Below, piece by piece: positions 45,323 to 52,649 of a DNA stretch of 64,000 bases. Position 1 is the stretch's first letter. Each line of letters starts with the position of its first letter. The position numbers were made by a program, and so were the translations under genes. The stretch comes from Candidatus Sumerlaea chitinivorans (GTDB lineage: Bacteria; Sumerlaeota; Sumerlaeia; Sumerlaeales; Sumerlaeaceae). The stretch is from positions 248,001-312,000 of the forward strand of contig CP030759.1 in NCBI GenBank assembly GCA_003290465.1. The letters are read 5' to 3'. The notes beneath the pieces are model-generated. The model had not been told where the DNA came from. It did not search any database and saw only the letters and a program-made list of their open reading frames with translations.

Positions 45323-45409
45323 ATGATTCCCGCAAACTACATGCGCACAATTGTGAACCGCCTCGCTGCGGTAGTAGTAGCGCTTGTAGTCGTAGGCCTT
45401 GCGCCGTAG
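45323..45409 (+). CDS. ilvBN valine-rich leader peptide (28 aa)
   Basis: ATG to TAG gives 28 residues with a valine-rich end: RLAAVVVALVVVGLAP. Val codons GTA-GTA-GTA occupy 45371-45379, and GTA-GTC-GTA 45386-45394. A shorter in-frame start exists at ATG 45341 (22 residues) and a GTG at 45314. No strong SD is visible. The composition and position resemble E. coli IvbL, the leader of ilvBN. It lies inside a set of competing hairpins and ends 124 bases before ilvB. Confidence 0.8.
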   Translation: MIPANYMRTIVNRLAAVVVALVVVGLAP

Positions 45410-45452
45410 CGGGGATCGAGTCTGACTGATTGATTGACGCCCCCGCCGGCGC
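45361..45452 (+). promoter_or_regulatory. Attenuator: pause hairpin 1:2 and antiterminator 2:3
   Basis: Segment 1 (45361-45371, CCTCGCTGCGG) can pair with segment 2 (45404-45414) over 11 positions with two G-U pairs. Segment 2, extended to 45401-45414 (GCGCCGTAGCGGGG), can instead pair with segment 3 (45441-45452, CCCCGCCGGCGC) as 12 perfect pairs with a 2-base TA bulge. Segment 3 also forms the left arm of the terminator. A ribosome stalled on the Val codons covers segment 1 and frees 2 for 3; a ribosome at the stop codon covers 2 and allows the terminator. Inferred folding; not measured. Confidence 0.75.
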
Positions 45453-45480
45453 AGAGGTCGGCGGGGGCGATTCCTTTTCC
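45438..45480 (+). terminator. Attenuator terminator before ilvB
   Basis: CGCCCCCGCC (45438-45447) and GGCGGGGGCG (45460-45469) form a 10-bp GC stem, extendable by one pair, with a 12-base loop, followed by ATTCCTTTTCC. The T-run is interrupted but the stem is very stable. It lies 54 bases before the ilvB start. Confidence 0.82.
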
Positions 45481-45533
45481 CCCTTCCCACCTCCTGCTCC
45501 GTCGGGTCGGCAGTCGAAAGGAGAAAACAACCG

Positions 45534-47225
45534 ATGGAAGCAACTGGAGCACAAATCATCACTATACTCCTCGAGCGTCATGGCATCCGGTATATCCCGG
45601 GAATACCGGGAGGGGCGAACTTGCCGCTCTACGATGCACTTCGTGCGAGCTCGATTCAGCACATTCTCGCACGACATGAGCAGGGCGGTGGGTTCATCGC
45701 TCAAGGAATTGCCCGTTCCACGGGCCGGACTGCTGTGTGTTTCGCCACCTCGGGACCCGGAGCGACGAACCTGCTGACAGCAATTGCCGACGCTAAGCTC
45801 GATTCCGTGCCTCTTGTGGCGATCACTGGCCAAGTGCCATTGCGCATGGTCGGGACGGACGCTTTTCAGGAGATCGACACATACGGGCTCACCATTCCAA
45901 TCTCGAAGCACAATTACTTGGCACGGTCCGCTGAGGAACTTCTCGAGATTCTACCGGAGGCTTTCCGCATTGCGGCGAGTGGGCGGCCGGGGCCCGTCGT
46001 GATTGACGTCCCCAAAGACGTTCAGAACCAAAAAGTGCAATTTGACCGATTGCCAGATCCACTCCCGCTGGAGCCCCTTCCCGTGCCCACACCAGAAGCA
46101 ATCCGGGCTGCGTTGGAGCTCATCGAGCGTGCGCGACGTCCGGTGATTCTCATCGGAGCTGGCGTCGTGAACGCACAAGCGGGGCCAGCAGTCATCCAAC
46201 TTGCTGAGAAGCTCTCCGCGCCCATGGCCTCCACGCTTCACGGGTTGGGAGCGGTTCCGTCCAATCATCCAGCGATGCTTGGAATGGTCGGGATGCATGG
46301 AGCAAAGTCTACCAACCTCATTTTGCATGAGGCGGACCTGTTGATTGCGCTCGGCATGCGCTTTGATGACCGCGCTACAGGGAAAGCGGAGGAGTTCTGT
46401 CCGCAGGCAGCAATTCTCCATGTGGACATCGACCGGAGTGAACTCGGCAAAATAAAAACCCCAAGCGTTGCGGTGCAAGCTGACGTTGGCATGTTTCTGA
46501 AAGCGGTCCTCGACGAACTGCCACCTGCTGGATGTCGGGCCGAGTGGTTGGCACGGGTGGAGCACCTGCGAGACCAGTATCCGTTGGATACCCCGGGAGC
46601 AAATGACCCGCTTCAACCCTACGGCGCTGTCCTACAGACTGCACGCATTCTGGAAAAGGATCCTCCTATCGTCGTCACCGACGTCGGCCAGCATCAGATG
46701 TGGACGGCACAAGCTTTCCCCTTCTCGTTCAACCGTCAGTGGCTGACCTCGGGCGGACTCGGCACGATGGGTTTTGGGTTGCCCGCCGCGATCGGCGCTG
46801 CCTTGGCCAATCCGCATAAGACGGTGGTGTGTTTCAGTGGCGACGGTAGCTTGCTGATGAACATTCAGGAATTTGCCACGGCCGCCGAGCTGGGCGTGAA
46901 CGTCAAGGTGATGCTCATGAACAATGCTCACCTTGGCCTCGTGCGGCAGCAGCAGGAATTGTTTTATGGTGGGCGCTACCATGCTTCACGCTTCGAGGCC
47001 CAGCCCGATTTCGTCGCAATTGCGCGTGCGTTTGGCGTGGCTGGCTACGACCTCGGTTCGACGAGCGATCCGCTGGATCTCTTGGAGCAGGCGCTGCTTG
47101 CAGAGGGGCCATGCTTGGTGAACGTGCCAATTCCAGAGACGATGAACGTGCTGCCCATGGTGCCACCGGGCGCTCCTAACACCCAAATGATCGAAGGAGG
47201 AACTTATGCATCCGCAAGTCGCTGA
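45534..47225 (+). CDS. ilvB: Acetolactate synthase large subunit (AHAS I type)
   Basis: A 563-residue thiamine-diphosphate enzyme making acetolactate or acetohydroxybutyrate for valine, leucine and isoleucine. Glu49 in HILARHEQGGGFIAQG is the cofactor-activating residue; SGPGATNLLTAIADAKLDS, GTDAFQEIDTYGLTIPISKH, DVGQHQMWTAQAFPF and the TPP/Mg motif SGDGSLLMN...MNN follow. GTDAFQE and the end MVPPGAPNTQM resemble E. coli IlvB (isozyme I) closely. AAAGGAG lies before the ATG. Regulated by the valine attenuator just upstream. ilvN overlaps its last 20 bases. Confidence 0.95.
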   Translation: MEATGAQIITILLERHGIRYIPGIPGGANLPLYDALRASSIQHILARHEQGGGFIAQGIARSTGRTAVCFATSGPGATNLLTAIADAKLDSVPLVAITGQVPLRMVGTDAFQEIDTYGLTIPISKHNYLARSAEELLEILPEAFRIAASGRPGPVVIDVPKDVQNQKVQFDRLPDPLPLEPLPVPTPEAIRAALELIERARRPVILIGAGVVNAQAGPAVIQLAEKLSAPMASTLHGLGAVPSNHPAMLGMVGMHGAKSTNLILHEADLLIALGMRFDDRATGKAEEFCPQAAILHVDIDRSELGKIKTPSVAVQADVGMFLKAVLDELPPAGCRAEWLARVEHLRDQYPLDTPGANDPLQPYGAVLQTARILEKDPPIVVTDVGQHQMWTAQAFPFSFNRQWLTSGGLGTMGFGLPAAIGAALANPHKTVVCFSGDGSLLMNIQEFATAAELGVNVKVMLMNNAHLGLVRQQQELFYGGRYHASRFEAQPDFVAIARAFGVAGYDLGSTSDPLDLLEQALLAEGPCLVNVPIPETMNVLPMVPPGAPNTQMIEGGTYASASR

Positions 47226-47544
47226 AAACAACCTGCATCCGGCGGAGGAAATCATTCGAGATGCACGCCGCCCAGTGCTTCGCCTCATTGTGCGGAATCA
47301 TCCTGGTGTCATGTCGCATATTTGTGGGCTCTTTGCCCGGCGAGCATTCAACGTGGAGGCGATCCTGTGCCTACCGATTGGCGACGGATCGCGTAGCGTG
47401 ATCCTCCTGCTCGTGGATGAGGACGAACGACTGGATCAGCTCATTCGTCAGCTCGAGAAGCTTCACGATGTCCTCGAAATTCATCGTGAATCTGATGGCC
47501 ATGAACCTTTTGAGGCGATGGCACGCTATCTTGAGTCGCACTGA
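47206..47544 (+). CDS. ilvN: Acetolactate synthase small subunit (IlvN-like)
   Basis: A 112-residue ACT-domain regulator of IlvB, giving valine feedback control and full activity. LRLIVRNHPGVMSHICGLFA and RRAFNVEAILCLPIGDG are the ACT motifs. It lacks the second domain of IlvH-type subunits (about 160 residues) and so matches the short E. coli IlvN. SD GGAGG lies before the ATG inside the end of ilvB (20-base overlap), so the two are coupled. Confidence 0.93.
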   Translation: MHPQVAENNLHPAEEIIRDARRPVLRLIVRNHPGVMSHICGLFARRAFNVEAILCLPIGDGSRSVILLLVDEDERLDQLIRQLEKLHDVLEIHRESDGHEPFEAMARYLESH

Positions 47545-47566
47545 GCCACCGTCGGTAGATTCGGGC

Positions 47567-47608
47567 TGGGCGGACTCCTCGGCAGATCAACGCTTGAGAG
47601 TCCGCCCA
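47567..47608. terminator. Hairpin between convergent ilvN and amidase genes
   Basis: TGGGCGGACTC (47567-47577) and GAGTCCGCCCA (47598-47608) form a perfect 11-bp stem with a 20-base loop, in the 79-base gap between convergent genes. No T-run on either side, so it is at best a weak two-way terminator or 3'-end stabiliser. Confidence 0.5.
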
Positions 47609-47623
47609 CCTTGGCTATTCACT

Positions 47624-50600
47624 CTACGGTTGGGCAGATGAGTTCTGGGGCGGAGGCAGTGGAACATTTAGCGCGGATTGGAGCAGGCTGGAACGATTGC
47701 GTTCCCCAGTCACACACTCCAGTGGAAACGCCATGACGACAACTTCGCCGTTTCCGCTTCGGGCAGCAACAGCCGCCCCGACACCGCTATCTTCGTAGCG
47801 CAGCCATAGGACGCCGTCCTTTGCTGCATTCGCCACACCGCCCACTGCACTGGGGGCGTACACACCATCTTCGCCGATACCGCTGCTGATGTGAAAGCGC
47901 GCGCCCTTAGTATCCTTCCCGAGCGTGAGGAGAAGATTGCGGGACTTTGACGCGTGATCCGTTGTCCACTTGCACCGCAAAGTGTTTTTCAGAAACGCCT
48001 GTCCTGCAGCGTCCGCGCCCGGCCCCAACACGAGGTCCGTGGCGACGTAGCTCCCAGACGCGATGAGCTTCCCGCCTGCCGCAAGGTAACGTTGGATAAA
48101 GTCGCGATGGACTACCGGCCACGTTTGGAAAGCAGGCTGCATGCGGTCAGCCTCGCCTTGCCCCGCTGCGTGGGCGGGAGGAGGCAGCGTTGTCCGCTGC
48201 TCGCCAAGAATCCAGTCCACAGCCGCGTACTGCTGGCGAGTCACTGCTGGGTCGAGCAAGGGTATAGCCTCTGCGGTGACAGAATCGAAACCCCACTGAC
48301 AATCTGCGAAAGCTTGGCCATGGCGTCGGACCAAATCACGTGGCTTTCCCAGAACCTGTGTGGTTTCCAAATCCCCGAAGGAAGCGCCGTGCCCGGGTTG
48401 CGCGTTATTGAAGGGAGTGTCTTCGCCCACCCATGCGTGGTTTCGGTCAAAGTCGTATTGGTCCCCCGTGAGGCCGGCGTGCCAACCCTCGGTAACCCCG
48501 CGGTCCAGCTGACGATTCACGCCTTCCCGCGCGTACGTGCCCGCGGAACTTAGGGTAATATCGCGCCCAGTTTCCATGGCGGGACCGCAGAGGCGCGTGA
48601 ACGCATTGACAATCAAGGCGCGCGGAGCTGGCTTCCCAACGCACACGCTGAGTTCGTCCGAAAGTAGGGATTCCCCACCTTCGTTGATGGCACTAAGCGC
48701 AAAGCTTTCGATGGCCCACGGATTCGCGCTGATCAGTGGGACTTCGACAGACGTCGTGCTTCCATCTCCGACAAGGGTACCGTTATCCCAGCCGCCGTTG
48801 CCAACGCGGCGATAAAGGACAAAAGCCGTGGCGCGGGCTCGTGGTTCGAGCGGATCGTTTGTCCAGTTCCAGACGAGTCTGACTTTTCCATTGCGTGCAA
48901 ATGCGCCCAGCAGGCGTGGAGGCAAGGGAGTTGGCACGGGCTCGAACCCATACTCGGTAGCTAAGAATCGCAGCATTCCCTTGTAGATGGCCCGTGCGAC
49001 ATCACGCTTGAAACGCGGGTCCAACATGAACTTCATGTCGTCGTAATTCTGGTGCGAGAGGAGTTCGATCAGGACCGTGGGGACGTGTGGCCGCCGTGCC
49101 TCGGCCAGGTCGCGTTCGGCCAAATCACGCCGGGTCCACGAGCTGCAATAAAGAGCTCGAATATCCTCAACGATTTGGGTCTGCACGAGATCTGCAAGAT
49201 CGCGGCTCAGCATGCGATCTCGACCGTCGGGGAAGACGGCTTGCTTATCCTCACCGCGTAATTTGTAAATGCTGAGTGTGCCCACCGTTCCAGTGGCGAT
49301 TCCCGCATCGGTATGGAGCGCAAAAGCGAGGTCGACGGGCACCCCCTTGCCGCCAAAGGCAGGATTGGCCGCAGGGCCGCGCGGAGCTCCCAAGAGATAA
49401 TTCACAAACTCCGGACGGCTGGCGTAATCACGCATGTACTCGTCCTTGCCGGCGGGATAGAAAACTGGCAGCTCCGCCCCACTGTACTGGAACCAATACC
49501 ACGCACCCTCCGCGTATCTCGGAAACCCGCTGACCTGACCTTCACGAGCGACATTCCCCATGCCTCCGCCAATCTTCACTGCGTCGGCGCTTAGGGTGCC
49601 ATTTGTATCGCTTGCGGCAACCAGCTCCACTCGTCCTCGGTCGGGGTTTACTCCGCTGGCAAAGCGGAAAGTCCCCAAATAAACCCACATGTTGCCCATC
49701 ATTTGCTGATTTACGCGAAACTCGGTTGTGCCACCCGTGTGATGCACACGGTACAGGGCGTTGGTTGCACGGTCTGTGCCTCCCGCATAGGAAACGTAGA
49801 CTGCATAGTCGCCATCGGTGGGAATGCGAGGAATCCACTCGAAGCTTCCCTGACCAAACCCGCGTTGCCATTCGTGGCTAAGTCCGAGAGTATGGGGGTT
49901 CACCTTCTCGTCGTACTGGCGGACACCGGACCGAAAACCAGCAGCGGCACTGGGTCGAAATCCCGTGGCGCGGACGAATCCACATCCACCGCTCCTGAGC
50001 TCGCCACCGTCCTCGTCATCCACCACGACCTCGTTCACTTGGTAATCGCGTTCGCGGCACGAAATCACCACCGCACCGGCGTTCTCCAGCATGGGAATGA
50101 GGTAGTTATTGACGATGGACATGGTTAACAGGTCTTCGACCGTTGTGAACATTCTTGGCCGTTGCCATTCCCATTGCTGGGTCGTCTCGGCATAGTAACG
50201 ACCGTGGCTCGCCCACACGACAATGTGACGCCCCGCCAAACCATGCGTCGGTTTCGGAATGCCCGGCCGAACCCGCTCGACGAGCGGCGTTTTGGCGTGT
50301 GGTGGGGCAGTGGTGGGCCCGCAACGCGGACTCGAGTGGGCACGGTAGGCGGGAGGCACGTAATCTTCGATTGGACGTCCACCAACGACTACCCGGATTT
50401 CCGCCGAGGACGTTCGTCCAAGCTGTCCCGCTACCTCTGTCTTGAGCGCTTGGACATCTGAGGGGCGCCATGGACGTTCAACCGCACGTGAAGAGAATTC
50501 TACTTCCACAAATGCATTCGACGGTGTGATGCGTACCACCTTGGTTTTCGTCGGCAACATGGATGCCAATGGGCCGGTGGTCACTTCCAGACTCAGCGCC

Positions 50601-50713
50601 GTCGACTGGCCAGTGGTAGACGGTGGAGGGGTTTGTGGCTGCGAAAAAGCCTCGTGCCCTCCAAGGAGTAGGAAGACCAGCACGCAAAGGTACTTTGAAC
50701 ATTTGACCGACAT
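47624..50713 (-). CDS. Large secreted amidase-like protein with golvesin-like insert, Fn3 and ThuA-like module
   Basis: A 1029-residue exported protein (signal peptide CVLVFLLLGGHEAFS). The Amidase_3-type murein hydrolase core is visible in two pieces: the start at about 155-215 (RHIVVWASHGRYYAE, then a long helix) and the end at about 450-620 (VDLAFALHTDAG, then VPTVLIELLSHQN). Between them sits a golvesin-like beta domain (YVSYAGGTDRATNALYRV, GRVELVAASDTNGTLSADAV). A fibronectin III follows (LVWNWTNDP...ALSAINEGGES), then a ThuA-like module (ALIVNAFTRL, VDWILGEQ, AAGGKLIASGSYVATDLV, VVMAFPLECV). The first zinc His is unusual (ASHG for PGHG). SD GAGG precedes the ATG. Related to proteins labelled xanthan lyase in Bacteroidota. 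Confidence 0.75.
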   Translation of the reverse strand: MSVKCSKYLCVLVFLLLGGHEAFSQPQTPPPSTTGQSTALSLEVTTGPLASMLPTKTKVVRITPSNAFVEVEFSSRAVERPWRPSDVQALKTEVAGQLGRTSSAEIRVVVGGRPIEDYVPPAYRAHSSPRCGPTTAPPHAKTPLVERVRPGIPKPTHGLAGRHIVVWASHGRYYAETTQQWEWQRPRMFTTVEDLLTMSIVNNYLIPMLENAGAVVISCRERDYQVNEVVVDDEDGGELRSGGCGFVRATGFRPSAAAGFRSGVRQYDEKVNPHTLGLSHEWQRGFGQGSFEWIPRIPTDGDYAVYVSYAGGTDRATNALYRVHHTGGTTEFRVNQQMMGNMWVYLGTFRFASGVNPDRGRVELVAASDTNGTLSADAVKIGGGMGNVAREGQVSGFPRYAEGAWYWFQYSGAELPVFYPAGKDEYMRDYASRPEFVNYLLGAPRGPAANPAFGGKGVPVDLAFALHTDAGIATGTVGTLSIYKLRGEDKQAVFPDGRDRMLSRDLADLVQTQIVEDIRALYCSSWTRRDLAERDLAEARRPHVPTVLIELLSHQNYDDMKFMLDPRFKRDVARAIYKGMLRFLATEYGFEPVPTPLPPRLLGAFARNGKVRLVWNWTNDPLEPRARATAFVLYRRVGNGGWDNGTLVGDGSTTSVEVPLISANPWAIESFALSAINEGGESLLSDELSVCVGKPAPRALIVNAFTRLCGPAMETGRDITLSSAGTYAREGVNRQLDRGVTEGWHAGLTGDQYDFDRNHAWVGEDTPFNNAQPGHGASFGDLETTQVLGKPRDLVRRHGQAFADCQWGFDSVTAEAIPLLDPAVTRQQYAAVDWILGEQRTTLPPPAHAAGQGEADRMQPAFQTWPVVHRDFIQRYLAAGGKLIASGSYVATDLVLGPGADAAGQAFLKNTLRCKWTTDHASKSRNLLLTLGKDTKGARFHISSGIGEDGVYAPSAVGGVANAAKDGVLWLRYEDSGVGAAVAARSGNGEVVVMAFPLECVTGERNRSSLLQSALNVPLPPPQNSSAQP

Positions 50714-51016
50714 TGTTTGACCTCTTCGTCGACGTAGCGTTCTATTACTTACGGGCGCGGCCGGAACTGTAGGGACGGACCCAAACTTGCAACCTCAGCG
50801 TGGAAGTGCACCGCGGAAACCTGCGTTCACGTAACGCTTCGTCCGTTCCTTACTCTTGATTTGAAGACAGGCAAGAGAGATTTCGGCGTAGAAACGCGTG
50901 CAACTCGAGCATAGTGCCACTCTCGTCGCTCGCGTCACGAAGCAGGTGTAAGGAGTCTCCAGCAACGGCAGGAAGGCGTACGACTTGCCCTGCTCACGCC
51001 CACCGAGCGAATGCTC
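50714..51016. other. 303-base intergenic gap
   Basis: Between the hypothetical secreted protein and the large amidase, both on the minus strand. I see no convincing gene, no strong terminator and no clear promoter; it likely holds the promoter for the amidase gene. Confidence 0.4.
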
Positions 51017-52405
51017 TTACTTCTTGCACACCTTGAGCGCCAGCTCATTGAGGGTTGCCACGAATTGCTCGGACTTGCAGGTTTTGCTGAACAGAATCTT
51101 CCCATTCGGGTCACAAGCGACAACCGCCAGCGTTTGATCCGGAAGCCTTAGGGCGCCTCGCAGTGTGGGCGTCTCGGGTTGATTTAGGTAATAAGCGGGG
51201 GGAGAATACGACCTCACGTTAAGGAATTTCGGATCCTGATAGTCACTGAGAATGATGCAAGGCGCTGGCTTCGTGAGATACTGCTCAACGAGTAACTTGA
51301 TGGGGATAGAGCGAGTGACAATAGCGATGACTGGCTGAGATTCGCAGCGCGCTCGGATCGTCTCCACTAAGTTTGCTTCGTCCATTGGCAACGTCATTTG
51401 CGGTCTCGGATAGGACTCATAGGATGTCACCCCACCGAGATCGCCAAACACGAGGATCAGCGGTTTTTGGCCCTCTGTGGCGCTAAGAAGAGTATCTCGG
51501 TTCCAGAGTTTGCGTGCCACGATGTCTGTAGCATAAAAGGCGGGCAGTTCTGTGATGGGTTTGGGCTCTACCAGTTCGGAAGTCAGGGTATTTAGCGGTG
51601 GCCCGTCGATCTGAGCGATGGTGATTTCCGACAAGTCCTCAGCAAGCGACTCGACAACGAACACGAAATCCCTTATGCGCAGCAGACCGTTGAAGGGTCC
51701 ACTTGTACTCAGCGTAGGAATGTCTGGGCGATTTGCAAACGTGATGCTTAAGTTAACTTTGAGGTCCGGTGGAACTTTCCTACCCTCCATCCCCGACATG
51801 CTCGCGGAAAAAACCAAGTTTCCCTGTTCAACCTTCCCAGATAGCTGTGTTGGCACCATTAAGCTGCTGCGAATGGACAATTCACCCTGCGCGGTAGTTT
51901 CCACTGCTACTTGCATTTTCACAGGAAACTGGCTAAGCTTGTTGACCCCGATTGGCTCGCATGTGCACTGATACTCTATTTTTGCTGGATTGCCTCCCAA
52001 CACGTTGCCGCGCGCGATCTGTTTGGCCGGACCGCCACTCTTGGGGATTCCCAGCACCAGCACATCCGAAACCATGTACTGATAGGTGAGAAATGGCATA
52101 TTATCAACTTTGCGTGCGTACGCGACGAACACCATGTCGCACGCTGAGCCAATCAGTTGCTTATACTGGAACTTCTCATTCCGGAGCACTCGGTCGGCTT
52201 TGGGATCCACGGGTGTGGCAGGCGCTGGCGAATTGTTTGGGTAGGCTGGGTAAGGAGCTTCGTCAGCCGAGACACTTGCTGTAAGCGGAATGTGAATTCG
52301 GGGCGCTGTGGATGGCGCATCGCTGCGGATTTTGTTCTCAGCACCGAAGCTCCAAGTGGCGAAAAGAGCAAATACGATGATCGCGTACTTCTGGTAGCAC
52401 TTCAT
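51017..52405 (-). CDS. Secreted protein of unknown function, 462 aa
   Basis: A 462-residue protein with a signal peptide (YAIIVFALFATWSFGAEN). AGGAGG lies 6 bases before the ATG. The first two thirds are beta-rich with no recognised domain (KFQYKQLIGSACDMVFVAYA; KIEYQCTCEPIGVNKL; LSGKVEQGNLVFSASMSGME). The last 160 residues (KPLILVFGDLGGVTSYESYP, VIAIVTRSIPIKLL, LAVVACDPNGKILFSKTCKS) have the strand pattern of a thioredoxin/AhpC-like domain, but the CxxC site is absent. It ends in LKVCKK. In the exported cluster between the amidase and the beta-propeller protein. No function assigned. Confidence 0.65.
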   Translation of the reverse strand: MKCYQKYAIIVFALFATWSFGAENKIRSDAPSTAPRIHIPLTASVSADEAPYPAYPNNSPAPATPVDPKADRVLRNEKFQYKQLIGSACDMVFVAYARKVDNMPFLTYQYMVSDVLVLGIPKSGGPAKQIARGNVLGGNPAKIEYQCTCEPIGVNKLSQFPVKMQVAVETTAQGELSIRSSLMVPTQLSGKVEQGNLVFSASMSGMEGRKVPPDLKVNLSITFANRPDIPTLSTSGPFNGLLRIRDFVFVVESLAEDLSEITIAQIDGPPLNTLTSELVEPKPITELPAFYATDIVARKLWNRDTLLSATEGQKPLILVFGDLGGVTSYESYPRPQMTLPMDEANLVETIRARCESQPVIAIVTRSIPIKLLVEQYLTKPAPCIILSDYQDPKFLNVRSYSPPAYYLNQPETPTLRGALRLPDQTLAVVACDPNGKILFSKTCKSEQFVATLNELALKVCKK

Positions 52406-52649
52406 TAGGGTTCCTCCTTAATCATCACGGACTATCGGAGCATTCATCTCGTAATGTGTGCGGTTTTTGTGGTAGTTTTGCGACGAGCTCAGCTTGGCCT
52501 ACGGCCTGCCCAAATTCAATAGCCAACGGGATGAACGGGTCGTTATTCCCGTTGATTTGAAAGGCGAACCCCTGCACTCTCGCTCGTGAATGACGAAGGA
52601 GATACTCAAGCACCACTCAGCCATGCTCCGAAATGTGAAGGAAGATCGT

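Noticed and set aside
44811-45911. 366-codon open frame on the minus strand
   Set aside because: Antisense to the family 4 glycosyltransferase, the leader and ilvB; crosses the attenuator; no domain or SD.
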